DNA from: Porpolomopsis calyptriformis
Lineage: Eukaryota; Basidiomycota; Agaricomycetes; Agaricales; Hygrophoraceae
Length of the DNA stretch: 64,000 nt
Direction of reading: 5' to 3'
Assembly: GCA_951640195.1 (NCBI GenBank)
Contig: OX621171.1
Span: 1,736,001-1,800,000 of the forward strand
Shown here: piece after piece, positions 46,381 to 58,939 of the stretch
Layout of the letters: every line of letters starts with the position of its first letter
Position numbering within the stretch: position 1 is the first letter of the stretch
Notes under the pieces: model-generated
The model's database searches: none
Seen by the model: the letters and a program-made list of their open reading frames with translations, nothing else
What the model was told of the DNA's origin: nothing
Position numbers and translations under genes: made by a program

Positions 46381-49300
46381 ATGGGCACCATTGCAGCTAC
46401 CACCTCTACCGCGCCAGCTTCAACCCCTCAAGCAACGACACTTTCAAGCGACACTTTACCCACAAACGTCCCGAAGCTCGAAATCAACGGCTCAAACTGG
46501 GCCATCTGGTCATTTCGTTTCGAAGTTGCTGTGAAGGCTAAACGAAAATGGCGGCATTTTGTAGGAGGGCAAAGGCCAGTTCACACCGGTGTTGTTACCA
46601 CTGATCAACAGGCGGAGCTCGACAAGTGGGATGAAGACGAGGCGACCGCGATGTACCTCCTCACGCAACAGATCCTGGATTCGATCATCTTTCAGATCAA
46701 GGGGCTGACAACCGTTGCCGCCATGTGGAAACTTATCGTCGCTGACTACACAGAGAAGGGAGCGTATGCGAAGACCGACCTGCGGCAAGACTTCCTGCAA
46801 TCAAAGTGCAGAGAAAATGCCAACGTCCGCGAATTCCTAATGGAACTGCGCAGCAAGAAGGAGCGACTGGCAGCTGTCAACGTCAAGATCGATGACAAGG
46901 ACTACGCGTCAACGATACTATCAGCCATTCCGCATTCCCTATCAACTTTCGCCGCAAGTATGGTAAGCGCCGCGAGGCTCCTAGCCTCCCAACAACCTAA
47001 TGTCACCTCTCAAGACATTAAGCCGGATGCGCTTATCACGCTCATCTCCGAAGAGTACGACAGGCAAGTCACTATGCGACAACAAAAGCCTGGTCGGAAC
47101 CAACGAAACTGTTGCGACGGCGACGAAGCAATGTCAGTCGCACCCAACGACTCTAAACGACCTGGAAGACGAACGGGACGGTGAACGGCCGGTCCCAAGG
47201 ATGAATGCTACAACTGTGGCAAGCGGGGGCACTTTTCCCAGGACTGTCTTGCACCCCGAAAGCCCAAACCCTCAGGCAGTGCGAATGCTGCAATCGATTC
47301 TGATTCGGAAGCCTGTTACACTTTCGAACCTGACATCGAGTCCTCGAACGAATCGCGAACGACGACCGACCCACCCCACGACAGATGCACCTCCATGCCG
47401 GAGCTAGGCATCATCACAAATGGCGATGACAATGAGGGGGAGAATTACAATGATAGATACGAGATGGATTGGTTCAACTGAGTAAATGCTGACCATCGTG
47501 ACCCGGAGCGTCGCGGGCGGGATCTCGCATGCGATGACAATTCCGATGCGAGCACTCGTTTCATCACGGATGGAACACCAGTTGACCCTGACCCCATCAC
47601 GATTGCATCAGTCGATGCTGAAGGAAACGCCGGCGAGACGTTAACAATTGAGTTATACGACTCTGGTGCAACCCAGCACATCAGTCCCTACCAAGGGAAC
47701 TTTGACCAACTCACATCAATACCTCCCAAGACCCTCTCTGCCACTAACAAACAGAAGTTCGACGCTGTTGCCAAGGGCGATATGGTTATTGAAATCCCGA
47801 ATGGATCGCGAACGTCAAAAATACGACTCACGGATGTCTTATACTCGCCCGCTGTCGGATACACGCTTGTATCAATCGGACGACTCGATGAAGACGGATA
47901 CTCCACGGACTTCAAACACGGAACTTGCACGATACGAAATCGCAATGGCGATATAGTGGGGCGAATCCCCAAAAGCTGCCGAGGACTATACAAGGTCACC
48001 CACGATGCGCAAAACGAATCTGCGAATGCCATCGAAGACGCCATCAGCGTAATGGACCTGCACAGTCGCCTGGGACATGTATCCCCCACTGCCGCTCGAA
48101 AGCTCATTGAAAAAGGCCTGGTCACCGGACTACGTCTTGACCCAAAGAAGGATAGCGAATCTTTGTTTTGCGAAGCCTGTGTATATGCCAAGGCAACGCG
48201 AAAGTCCATCGCAAGGGAGAGAGTTAGTGAGCGCGCCAAGAACTTCGGAGACGAAGTACACACTGATGTGTGGGGACTGTCCCCAGTTGAAACACTCCGA
48301 GGGCGACGCTACTACGTCTCATTCACTGATGATGCGACACGACATACCTGGCTATACCCGTTAGCAAGAAAATTGGAAACGTTCGATGCCTACCGGAAGT
48401 ATGAAGCATGGGCCCAGACCCAGCACAACACCAAAATCAAGGTCCTCCACTCAGACCGCGGAGGAGAGTATCTGTTGGAAGCGTTTGTTAGGCACCTAGA
48501 GGCTGCCGGAACTAAACAGAAACTCACAGTACACGACACCCCACAGCACAACGGCATAGCGGAACGTCGAAATCGAACCATCCTTGAGAGGGTGCGCGCG
48601 CTCATTTATGCAAGTGGACTTCCGCGATCGCTATGGGCCGAAGCCGCTGGACACATTGTCTGGCTAATGAACCGCACATCAACAAAGGCTCTTGACGGCA
48701 TGACGCCGTATGAAGCACTGTATGGTCGGAAACCGAGCCTTAAAGGGCTACAGGAATGGGGAAACCACGTATGGATTAGAATCGAAGCAGGCGACAAACT
48801 TGGAGGCCGCGTTCGGAAAGGACGATGGATCGGATTTGACTCGAAAAGCAACGGATATCGAATCTATTGGCCCGAAACCCACTCAGTCACTGTCAAACGG
48901 AATGTTTATTGGAACGAAGATGCCGCAACTGTCGAACGAAGTCTTGAAGGAGAGGATTTACCTGAGATTGCTGAGACTTATCCACAGCGCGCAGACACAC
49001 CTGCACCCCCACCAACGCCCCCACCAGCACCGGAACCAGCACCGGCACCCCCGAGAATGATAATAGAAGTCCCCGATCGCCCCTGACGCGATTGAAAACC
49101 TAGCCAACGTATAGCGGACCTAATTGCAGGCAGAGGCGTCGCTTCCACCTCAAGAAGAGACCCAATCGTACCAACCAGAGTACAACTGCCAACAATCCCG
49201 ACCACCACCGGACATGATACAGCCGATGCCAACCAAATGCCGAATGACCAAGATGACCTGACAGCATCAATAGTCGAATACGCAACTATGGAACCTAGTA

Positions 49301-50931
49301 CCAGTTCCACTGATCTAATCAATGAGGCCGGAATGCTAGCAGAGGCAAATGCGACTGAGGCTATCGAACCCCGCACACTTGCGGAAGCAAAATCACTTGT
49401 CGATTGGCCCGAATGGGAATCAGCCATCACGGAGGAACTGAAGACGCTCGAAAGAGTAGGAACTTGGGTGATCGACCACCCACCGCCGGAAGCAAACATT
49501 GTCGGATCAAAATGGGTTTTCCAACTGAAGCGAAATGCCGCCGGAGAAATCGTATGGAGAAAGGCCCGACTTGTCGCGCAAGGATTCTCCCAACTTCCTG
49601 GAGTGGACTACTTTGATACGTTCGCGCCCGTCGCCAAGCTAGCGACAATCCGCACCTTCCTTGCCATATCCGCGCAGACTGATCTCGAACTACACCAGAT
49701 CGACATCAAAGGTGCATATCTGAATGGCGAACTCACCAACGACGAGCGCATCTACATGCATCAACCCCCTGGATATTCCGCTCCCAATTCCAATGGCCAA
49801 GTGTGCTGACTTGTCAAAACAATCTATGGCCTGAAGCAGTTGGGCCGCCGCTGGTACCAAAAACTCGTCGGAATCCTTGTCAACCGGATGGGATTCACTG
49901 TATGCGATGTCGACGAAGCCGTGTTCTTCCGTCGCAATGAAAAGTCCCAGATAATCATAGTTGTCCATGTCGATGACTGCACGATTGGGGCAACGAATCT
50001 TGATTTGATCGTCAGTTTCAAGTCAGAGATACAGAAACACCTTGAAATAACTGACCTCGGAGAGCTGCATTGGCTCTTGGGAATTGAAGTCATCCGCGAC
50101 CGTCAATCCCGCACGATCTCGCTGTCACAGTGAGCCTATATTGATTCAATTGTGCATCGTTTCGGATTTGATGATGACAAACCCGTATCGACCCCGATGG
50201 ACCCGCAAACCTGCCTAACGCAGGCGCAATCCCCTATGACACCCCTTGAACGCGCCCGAATGCGCAACATACTATATCGCGAAGCAGTTGGATCGCTGAT
50301 GTACGCATCACTCGGAACCTGACTGGATATATCATTCGCCGTAACTACGCTTTCCCGATTCTCAAGTGATCCCTGAGAAGCTCACTGGGAAGCTGTAAAA
50401 TGAGTATTCCGATACCTGAAGGGAACAAGGGACCTATGGTTGGTCTATGGGGGAGTCGAAAAGAAGCTCACTGGGTGGGCAGATGCAGATGGAAGCATGG
50501 CTGAGGACTGCCGTGCAATCTCGGGATATGCTTTCCTTATAAACGGCGGAGCCGTCTCCTGGAGTGCCAAGAAGCAAGAAATCGTCTCGCTTTCCATGAC
50601 CGAGAGTGAATATGTGGCTGTAACGCATGCAGCCAAGGAGGCCATTTGGCTCTGGTCGCTAACAAGCCAACTTTTCGGATTCGCTAACCCGGCGATGACC
50701 CTGTTCTCCGACAACAAATCTGCCATCGCTCTCACACAAAACTTGCAGTATCACGCCCGGACAAAACACATCAACGTCCGCTACCATTTTATTCGCTGGA
50801 TTATCGAAAATGGGACCCTCCGACTCGTCTACTGTCCCACCGACGACATGATTGCGGACACCCTCACGAAAGCGCTACCATCTCCGAAAGTCAAGCATTT
50901 TGCTTCGGAACTCGGACTTAGCAAGGCTTGA
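46381..50931 (+). pseudogene. Ty1/Copia gag-pol polyprotein with nine in-frame TGA codons
   Basis: The whole coding region is in one frame. Gag (MGTIAATTSTAP, with the capsid-like LEINGSNWAIWSFRFEVAV) is followed by a zinc knuckle (CYNCGKRGHFSQDC, 47209), protease (LYDSGATQHIS, 47655), GAG-pre-integrase (LHSRLGHVSPTAARKL, 48059), integrase (DVWG, then HSDRGGEYLL and HNGIAERRNRT), RT (WVFQLKRNAAGEIVWRKARL, DIKGAYLNGEL, VVHVDDCTIG with an intact DD) and RNase H (WADADGSMAEDCRAISGY, FSDNKSAIALTQN, TKHINVRYHFI). Stops at 47182, 47479, 49084, 49093, 49807, 50131, 50320, 50374 and 50401 are all TGA. There are no frameshifts. One purine tract (GAGGGGGAG) precedes the 3' LTR. Confidence 0.95.
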
Positions 50932-50938
50932 GGGGGAG

Positions 50939-51161
50939 TGTTGGAATAACAAGCCTTACAGGGCTATAGGTTGGAAGCGGGAGTGTGCTCGGCTCGGAGC
51001 CTGTTCGGATTATGTAGTTATGTACTATCGCACTTATTCCAACTTACTCGGGATAACGGACCGGATTAGTGCCAGCGCACAGCCGCGTGGCTGTGCTGTA
51101 TGTACAAAAACCCAAGGGTGATCCCAAATCACCCTCTGTGCTATTACATCCCTGTCTTTTA
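50939..51161 (+). repeat. 3' LTR of Copia element
   Basis: It is almost identical to 46089-46311. I count five differences, all C/T or G/A, and four of them turn a CG of the 5' LTR into CA. The right flank (ctttctcctagc) contains CTAGC seven bases further on, so the target duplication is not clean. Confidence 0.92.
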
Positions 51162-51681
51162 GCTTTCTCCTAGCTTGGGGACAAGTATACCGACCGGTGC
51201 GACGACTGGGTCACCATACGCACCATTTTCTCCTGCTTCGCCGCTCCCTGGGACGCCTGCATATAATCATTTTCCACCCACGCCGGATCCAAATTTGAGT
51301 GGGTTCCCACGTAGACACAATGCAAACCCCTCAAAGGGCTGACGTTGACATTGTCATGTCAACACCAATTGTGACCCCGAAGGACAGAATGGAAAGACGG
51401 AGGTGGCTGCAAGACGAGGGTCAGTGCGAAATGAGGGCTTCAATCTCTCTGTCTCTGCTCCCCCCTACCAACTTGGAGATGATCATGCAAGCGGTCATCA
51501 TTCATCGAGTACAACTTTGTCACAAAATTTGTGAATAGGAACGAGAGTAGACTACTGACTCCAACTCTATCTTTACCTTGAACACCATCATGCTATCCTT
51601 TCGTTACTTCAATTCAGAGACATGTCTACAATAATAATTCAATAAAATTATAGAAAATATGTTTTAAAAAAATGACTGACC
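51162..51681. other. No gene recognised
   Basis: On the minus strand 51300-51180 is open and could be an exon ending before a gtgcgt donor and joining the beta-COP exon at 46083 once the Copia element is removed. However, the residues do not match what I expect upstream of EYRQLL, so I do not annotate it. The remainder shows nothing. Confidence 0.4.
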
Positions 51682-52764
51682 TCATAGTTCAAGCATCTCC
51701 CTCAGGCGGTCCAACTCTCGTTCAGCTGCCTCGTGTTTCGCCACCTCTTCCTCATGTTTCGCCACCTCTTCCTTGTGCTTCCGCTCAACCTCCTCACGTC
51801 TAGCCACCTCTTCCTCACATTTCGCCACCTCTTCCTTGTGCTTCTGGTCTGCCTCTTCTATCTCTCGTTGGTGTTTCTCTCGTTCACGGGACACACAATG
51901 GTCGATCTGCTTTCATTCCACCTCCGCCTCCTCCTTCTCTATCTCACAAAACTCCTCCCATGCGGCATGATACTTTTCGAGAACCTCCTTCACATCAGGA
52001 GGCAATTCCGTGACCCGGACAGACTTGAACCTCCCTGCCTTGGCATTATTTTCGTCGCTGACAACATAACCGCCAAATTCTAACCGCATCATCTCACAAA
52101 GGGCCCCTGCAAACAAATAGCACTGGGACGTAAACAGTGCGTAGTGAGGCCAGTGGTCATGTAGCACACTCAGCATGACCATCAGCTTGGCCATGGACAT
52201 TGGCTTTGATAGTGAAATGGTACTGAGCGGGATGTGATTTTTGGTTGGGTAGTTTTCAAATGAATTTTTCTCCTGGGTTGGTGGGCCTGGAAGGAAAATG
52301 GTGTCCTTTGCCCTGATGGCATCTTCGGACAAGGTGGCAAGAGAAGTGGAAGAACTAGAGGGTAACCTTCTGGGTGAATGGTTTCCGACCACTGGGCCAT
52401 CTCCTCCTGCCCGTTCTACAAGGAAAAAAGTCTTGGTGATGGGTTATGATCCAATGTCAATGCTGAGGAGGACAGACTCATGTTGGATGCTAGTGGATTG
52501 CTTAAAGTGAGTTGCCTGGCAGACAAAACACGACTTGGCAAGTTTGCCATTTTGCTTGTTCTTTAAAAGCTCCTTGAGCACAGTTACTGGGAGTGTCTGA
52601 TCCTCATCCGGCAAGAGAAAATGGTTAGGGCATACTGGGTTGTTAGCCATGAAAAGCTTTGAGAATGCGGAACGGACTGTGGAAAGAATCAACTGGGGAG
52701 ACATTATAACAATGAGGAACACAAGCAAAACAGGCCAGGCAGGTGAGGTTTCCCCAAGCCTCAA
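51682..52764 (-). pseudogene. Unrecognised basidiomycete protein with C-terminal Glu-rich coiled coil
   Basis: Minus-strand blocks in one phase: LILSTVRSAFSKLFMANN and CFVCQATHF (52700-52500), a probable intron ending at 52420, then NHIPLSTISLSKPMSMAK, HYALFTSQCYLFAGALCEM (52130), LPPDVKEVLEKYHAAWEEF and a heptad-rich tail of HKEEVAKHEEEVAKHE-type repeats to 51682. A TGA at about 51910 (after EEAEVE) where Arg fits separates the tail. The arrangement (short hydrophobic Cys/Trp region, then long coil) resembles uncharacterised agaricomycete proteins I have seen. I assign no function. Confidence 0.5.
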
Positions 52765-54071
52765 GGCAGACGCAAGGTCAATGTCACGAATCTGAAATTC
52801 GAGACATGAGATCGAGTGCGCTGAGGCCGTCTCTCATGAACGTCAAGCAGATTCTAGCTGATCACGTGTAATCTGGTATATATACTGGGAACAACAGTAT
52901 TGGGTAAGTCCAATACTATGATGTTTTAGTCAAGTGGTCTTGACTGTCATCAGAAGCGCATGTTCCCAGTGCAATTCTTAACAGTCAAGCCTAATGAGAG
53001 TACTTCCCACATTAGTCAAGCTTGACATCCGAATCAAGTCCTATCTCGCCATCATGCACCCCCAATTCCACCCTGATAATCACCTCACCCTTGTCCACAA
53101 CACCACTCTCTTCCCCCAGGACCAGCACATGTCCCTTGAGAAGCTCTCAAGTTCCCGCGACCCATCCCCACCTTACGCAGGACCAAGACGGATCGCCTGT
53201 TGAGACGAATGGTGGTTCGTTCATGGTGGCTCGTTGTGCCCAACCACCATCCACCATCACCCCTCACCGCCCTATTACAGCATCCCCATATAAGGTGTGT
53301 TGTCTTGCTCTTATTTGAGTTGATAGTCACCTCTCTTGCATCTCGACAGGCTTCTCAAAGTCTTATATTCTGAAACATTTTCCGTGATCCCGTGATCCTC
53401 TCTCCTATCTTTGTCCCTATGATTGCTCTGTGGGCATATTATCATGCCCCGTTGGCTGTCGTCTTTGACTTTCAAATACATGACCTCCCAGAACTCCTCA
53501 ACAACACCGGTCTTCTTCCCATACCACAACCTCCCGCCGCTGGACCTCTTTCCGATCAGAGAGTTGAACTTACGGCTATGTGTTTTCAAGGAATAGCACA
53601 GATTTCCCAGGCACTGATGGTATACGCATGGATTTTGTGAAGAGTGAGTTTGGTGCCCTCTTGCCAGGTCATTTTGGGGTCAACACTGCTACTTCGGCTT
53701 CGATGCCTTTTAGTAAGGCCTCCCGGGCAGCCTCATGCAAGTGGGCCAGTGATGGGGGTGGAGAGAGTGAAGAAATGTTGAGGAAGCTCGAGATTGGGAA
53801 TCGGGAGCACGACATCGTCGGCCATGATGTTGGAGGATGAGAGACGCGTGTCCTTTTCCATCCACCACAGCTTCATACTCCTCGTAGCACCCTCACTCGC
53901 CTCAATGTCTTTTGCACACTCGCCGAACAAGTGCTGCTGAAAATCCACAGCGTGCCATTCGACTTTACAAAGAGATTCTAAGCAATACCGCAGATAGTAT
54001 CCTAACAATTGTATCGTGAACATCAAACATTGGGAACCTAAGTTTCAATACCCTATTGAAGAGTACTTTCA
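52765..54071. other. Mostly unassigned; possible minus-strand gene remnant
   Basis: Minus-strand frames at 54026-53733 (LLGYYLRYCLESLCKVEWHA) and 53589-53311 (SGGRLWYGKKTGVVEEFWEV) have protein-like composition and could be exons of one decayed gene. I found no domain and no consistent splice path. The rest is unique non-coding sequence. Confidence 0.3.
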
Positions 54072-54452
54072 ATGGCGACCCTCAACACAGTTGGTGGAAA
54101 TCAGACGATCATTTATTACAATGTCGATCCAGGTAAGTTACTTCCCTAAATCTGGTTCAGGTGTGGATTTACTCATATGCCAATGATAAGATCAAGAACG
54201 TCGCGATATCGCAGAATGGCTCTCAAAACTCAACTTCTCGGCAATGCAGTATGATTTTTTTGACAGGAGTGAAAATGGCACTGGAAATTGGCTGCTCGAA
54301 TCCGAAACATTTCAGAACTGGCGGGATGGGAGGTCAGACGTTATGGTGTCCTGGAAATCGTATGATTTTATTTGCATCGATGACATCGATCTTATCATTT
54401 GAACAGCTGGTGCTGGAAAGACCATCCTTGGTACAATACAAGAAATGTGAAT
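54072..54452 (+). pseudogene. NACHT-type receptor, N-terminal stub ending after Walker A
   Basis: Exon 1 (MATLNTVGGNQTIIYYNVDP) carries the glycine/asparagine-rich leader common before basidiomycete NACHT domains. After an intron (gtaagt..aag) comes RRDIAEWLSKLNFSAMQYDF with NGTGNWLLESETFQNWRDG, the linker typical of these receptors. A frameshift then leads to TLWCPGN. A second intron (gtatga..cag) splits the Walker A motif, which reads GNPGAGKTILG when joined. The coding sequence ends within 30 bp of the start of the duplicated segment at 54463, so the rest of the NACHT domain was lost, probably when that segment arrived. Confidence 0.75.
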
Positions 54453-54462
54453 ATCGTTGATA

Positions 54463-57400
54463 CATATGGTTGCCAGTCATTGGACAAAGACACGTCAAGC
54501 AGAGAGAAAACCAAGAAAAATGGTAAGAACAATTACGAGCAAGCTCAAATGAACACCAAAGGTTATTAACGAACAGCAAGACAAGTATAACAAGGATCAA
54601 CAAAATAGATGACGAGAAAAGGATGCCGTTCCGTTTAGGCAGGTATTGGGGGTATCAGAGTCAAGATGCATGCAGCTCGCGCACTGAACTAGAAGAAATC
54701 AAAACATGAGGGTTCTGGCAGACGGTCGGTGTAGCAATGGGTGCTTTAGCATCCTCTCCTTTTCGCCTGCAAATTTATTGATAGCATTCAAAATGTCACC
54801 ACGGCAGAGAGGTTCTGTGAAAATAACATGGGATTATGTCAGAGAACACGCAAAGGGCAATCCACATACTTGTAATATGATCGTCCTACCAAACAAACTC
54901 ACCGGTCAGAATGCCGCACGGAGAGGCCAAATGAAGGGTGTACCATTCCTGCCTGTATACATCGCTCCCGGTCGCCAATCACTAAACAGACATGTTGAGT
55001 AAGCAATTAGAAAGGAAACAACCGAGAAACTTAACACGGACTGGCATGAGCGGTGAGTGCAATGATCAGTGTCCGCTTTAATCTGCTTTGTACCTCCCAC
55101 GCTCGAATCAACTCCGTCGCTTCCATCCCTCCCATGAATGGCATTGATACGTCCATCTACCCCAAACCCGTGAGCTCGTTGGATGGTTTGGAATGCAAGT
55201 TAAGGACAATTCGGAAACACACCAATATTATATCAAACGGCTTATTCCGACACACCCTCGCCTTAAACGCATCCAGCGCCAAACTCTCATTCTCAGCAAT
55301 CTCTACAGTGTGTCCATATTTCTCCAAGATTTTTACCGCCAACTTCTGGTTCACCAAATTGTCCTCGGCGAGCAAGATGTCGAACACGATGTTATTAGGT
55401 ACAGAGACTGGGCTGACAGTGTTCGATTCGAGTGCAGAGATCAGGGCGGAAGACAAGTCTTGCCCGCTCACAGGAGTAGTGAGTTGCGAACTGATGCTGT
55501 TGTCTAGGCACCATTTGACTGGATCGCGCATAAGAAGATGGTCCGTCAGTCCAACTGTCACTTCTAGAGCCGATGAAAGCTCACGGTTGAGACGAGGCAT
55601 CGATGGGGCTAGTAGTACGATCGGGATATATCTCAGATGCTCATACTCTCGTATACACTCCGTCTAAGGCACACACAGTGAGCATGGGTGACCCCAACCA
55701 GCAGAAACACATACCACGTTGAGCGAGTCCAGTACGATGGTATCAATGTGTGGACAGCGATCCTTATCCGCGACGTCGCTGACTTCATGTACGACGAATG
55801 GTGTCAAATATAACTCCCGGATCCGATCCGAGACTCCCGTGGTGTCACGCACTGTATCCACAAACAAGATCGTACGCTTGTTGAAAGGTGCCATCTTCGC
55901 CAACGTGCTCTCCATCGAGGTCTGGCTGATCTGTGATGTGATAGTGAAGAAGAATTTACTCCCTTTCGACACCTCACTCTCCACCCACATGTTGCCCTGC
56001 ATCAACGACACCAACCTCTTCGAGATGGAAAGGCCCAAACCAGTACCCCCGTACTCCTACCAGGTGAATGAGTTCTCGTAGCCCGCAAAAACAACCGGAA
56101 TCGGTGTACTTACCCTCGTAGTAGACCCATCCGCCTGGCAGAATGTGTCAAATATCAAATTAAGCTTATCTTTGGCTATCCTAATCCCTGTGTCTGTGAC
56201 ACAAAATTCCAGAGTGACACTCAGGTAATCCCGGGCCAGCAGTCGCGTGCTCAAATTGACGTGACCCTTGCGAACCTTGGATGGTGGCGTAAACTTGATG
56301 GCATTCCCAACCAGATGGGTAATAACCTGTCGCAGCCTCAGGGAGTCGCCAATAAGGTGATCAGGAATGTCGGCTTCGACGTTGTAGGTAAGATCGAGAT
56401 TATTCTGTGAGGCACGGACGACCAGCGTCTTGAGGATACCGAAAACGGTCTGGCGCAGAGAATAGGATACTGCCTCCATAGTCATACGACCCGCCTCAAC
56501 TAGGGGTGGAAAGAAGACAATTCAGGAAGGGCAACATACAATGAAGGGTAAACCGAGACATACTTTTCGATATATCAAGAATGTCGTCAATGATCAACAG
56601 AAGCGATCTCGCGAGACTATGAACCAACAAAAGGCTCTCCCACTGCGATCGATTCAGGTCACTATCAAGCGTCAACTCTGTCACCCCAATAATCCCATTC
56701 ATTGGGGGTCCTAGTATCACCTTCGCATCAGATCCAGAACTAAAACGAACGAAAGACAGACGAACCTGATCTCATGTGACATATTTGCCAAAAACTCACT
56801 CTTACTCCTATTGGCCAACTCAGCTGCCTCGCGGCGGTATTCTTTTATACACTATCCCTCAAATTTTAAACCATTTGATTGATCTGCGTCTTGAGCGAGT
56901 CCATCTCCCCACTCGCCTCAACTGTGAGGAACCGTGTGAAATCGCCGTCCATGGCCGCCGCCGATATCTGCGCGAACCCGCGAACCTGAGTTGTCAAATT
57001 CCCCGCCATGGTATTCACAGATAATCTGCCACCACGGAAGCCATTAGTAAGCGTACCACTTGGACCACAGGGACGGGCGTCGTACGTGATCTCCTGCCAA
57101 ATACCCTGCACGTTCCCAACCTCAGCCTGCACTCCCAATTTCCCTTCTGTCCCGACCTCGCGCGCTACTTTCTTCACCTCAGCAGCGAATATCGCCAGTT
57201 GGTCAATCATGTCGTTTATTGTGTTCACGAGGCTTAACATTTCGCCCGAGACCGACACACCAGTGATCTTCTGCGTGAGATCCCCACGAGCTACTGCGGT
57301 CTATATGAGCAGGGAATGCGCAAATGGGCTCATTAAAGACAACGATGGAATGCTCAAAGTGGGATGGACGTACGGTCGCAACGGCAATCGTCCGGACTTG

Positions 57401-58939
57401 CAAAGTGAGCTAGAGCAGAAAGAAAATGTCAGAATACGGTGATAAAGAAACAAGAAAACACACATTGTTAGCCATAACATTCACGTTGTCTGTCAAGTCC
57501 TACCCAACAACATCAGTGCCCTCGTGAGAAACAAGAGGTAGGGTCCTCACCTTCCAAGTCCCACCGACATTTGTAACCCTGGCTTGCCCTCCTAATCGCC
57601 CTTCGGTCCCGACCTCCCTCGCCACACGCGTAACCTCATCAGCAAATAGGCTGAAACTCTCTGTCATCCCATTAACCGTCTCCTTCAGTCCCAAAATCTC
57701 ACCCCTCACATCTACCTCGATCTTCTTCGTCAAATTGCCTCCAGCAACGGCCTTGGTAACCTCGGCGATTGAGCGCACTTGATTCGTCAAGTTCATCGCC
57801 ATAAGGTTCACGTTGTCGGTGAGAACCTATGGGATAGAATGAGCGAGAAAAAAAAGTCGCAGAACACAACACACCTTCCACGTCCCCTGTACATCCGGAA
57901 CAAACGCCTGCCCACCTAAAATACCCTCTGTCCCCACCTCTAGTGATACCCGAGTCACCTCCTTCGCGAGAGTCGACAGCTGGGCTACCATGGAATTCAC
58001 AGTCATCTTCAGATCGAGCATCTGCACATCGACGTTCACAAGTTTCCCGAGGTCGCCCAGCGCCACGGCTTTCGTCACTTCTGAGATGGAACGCACTTGA
58101 TTCATTAAGTTGCTTGCCATTTTCTGGAGAAGGAAGGGGGCGTGTGTTTACAGAATCACAAGAAAGTAGAACAAACGCACATTAACATTCCTCGTCGGGT
58201 CGGCCCAAGTGCCCTGCACCCCTTCGACCCTAGCTTGACCACCGAGTATTCCCTGAGTCCCCACCTCGAGAGCAACCCTCGTAACCTCACTCGCAAATGC
58301 GCTCAACTGGTCCACCATAGAATTGACAGTTCCTTCGAGCGTTGCCATCTCCCCCTCGACAAGTATCTCAATCTTCTGTGTAAGGTCGCCCTTGGCTACA
58401 GCGGTGGTGACATGAGCAATCGAGCGAACTTGATCGGTTAAACTTGAGCACATTCGATTGACCTTTTATAAGAATGAGATAAGGCAACCGTACATCCACT
58501 CAAAAACTCAAAAATAGACACTTACATTCCTGACAAGCTCGAACCAAACACCTTCCACGTCTGGAACATGCGCTTGCCCCCCGAGCTTCCCTTGACTGCC
58601 TACTTCCAGCGTCACCCTCGTCACTTCCGCCGCCAACGCACGGAGTCGCACGACCACACCGTTCACGGTGTTATTCAAATCTAAGATCTCGCCGCGGGCA
58701 TCCACTTCGATCTGCTTGGACAAGTCTCCTAGTGCGACTGCCTTGGTGACTGTTGCAATCGACCGGACTTGACTAGTGAGATTAGCGGCAAGGTTGTTGA
58801 CTACGCCCGTGAGTTCTCGCCAGGTTCCTTCGACGTCGAGGACGACAAGAGCTTGTCCGCCGAGTTTACTAAATAGTAATTCTGCATGTTGCAGCCAACG
58901 AAGGGTGGCAAAAGATCACTTACCCTTCTGTGCCGACCT
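54463..58939. repeat. Segmental duplication, copy B
   Basis: This is a direct copy of 36255-39493, 18.2 kb away, with 1.3 kb of extra HAMP-coding sequence (57405-58727) that copy A lacks. The left boundary cuts a receptor gene. The right boundary lies in the intron/exon region of HAMP 1, so the N-terminal exon of the kinase was not included or has been lost. Confidence 0.93.
54699..58939 (-). pseudogene. Group III hybrid histidine kinase, copy B, no N terminus, frameshifted at the H-box
   Basis: Minus-strand order: part of HAMP 1-2 (58939-58730), then successive HAMP modules each with TNQVRSI or TDQVRSI and [17 protein letters not shown] motifs (58723, 58453, 58120, 57811, 57258), H-box exon (56720-56496), HATPase ([19 protein letters not shown]) and receiver ([30 protein letters not shown]). 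The receiver is intact, unlike in copy A. An extra C just after the H-box intron (ACCCCCAATG against ACCCCAATG in copy A) shifts the frame next to the phosphorylated His. The ATP-lid motif reads DTGIRIA where the family has DTGIGIA. The N-terminal exon is absent. It is inactive as it stands. Confidence 0.88.

Noticed and set aside
46381..50931. Genetic code in which TGA encodes Trp or Arg
   Set aside because: The chromovirus, kinase and ParB-motif frames also carry TAG and TAA breaks, and TGA is the natural stop of the kinase genes. Mutation bias explains the stops better.
51180..51310. Upstream beta-COP exon on the far side of the Copia element
   Set aside because: A splice donor and open frame are present, but the residues do not match the expected sequence before EYRQLL, so continuity is unproven.
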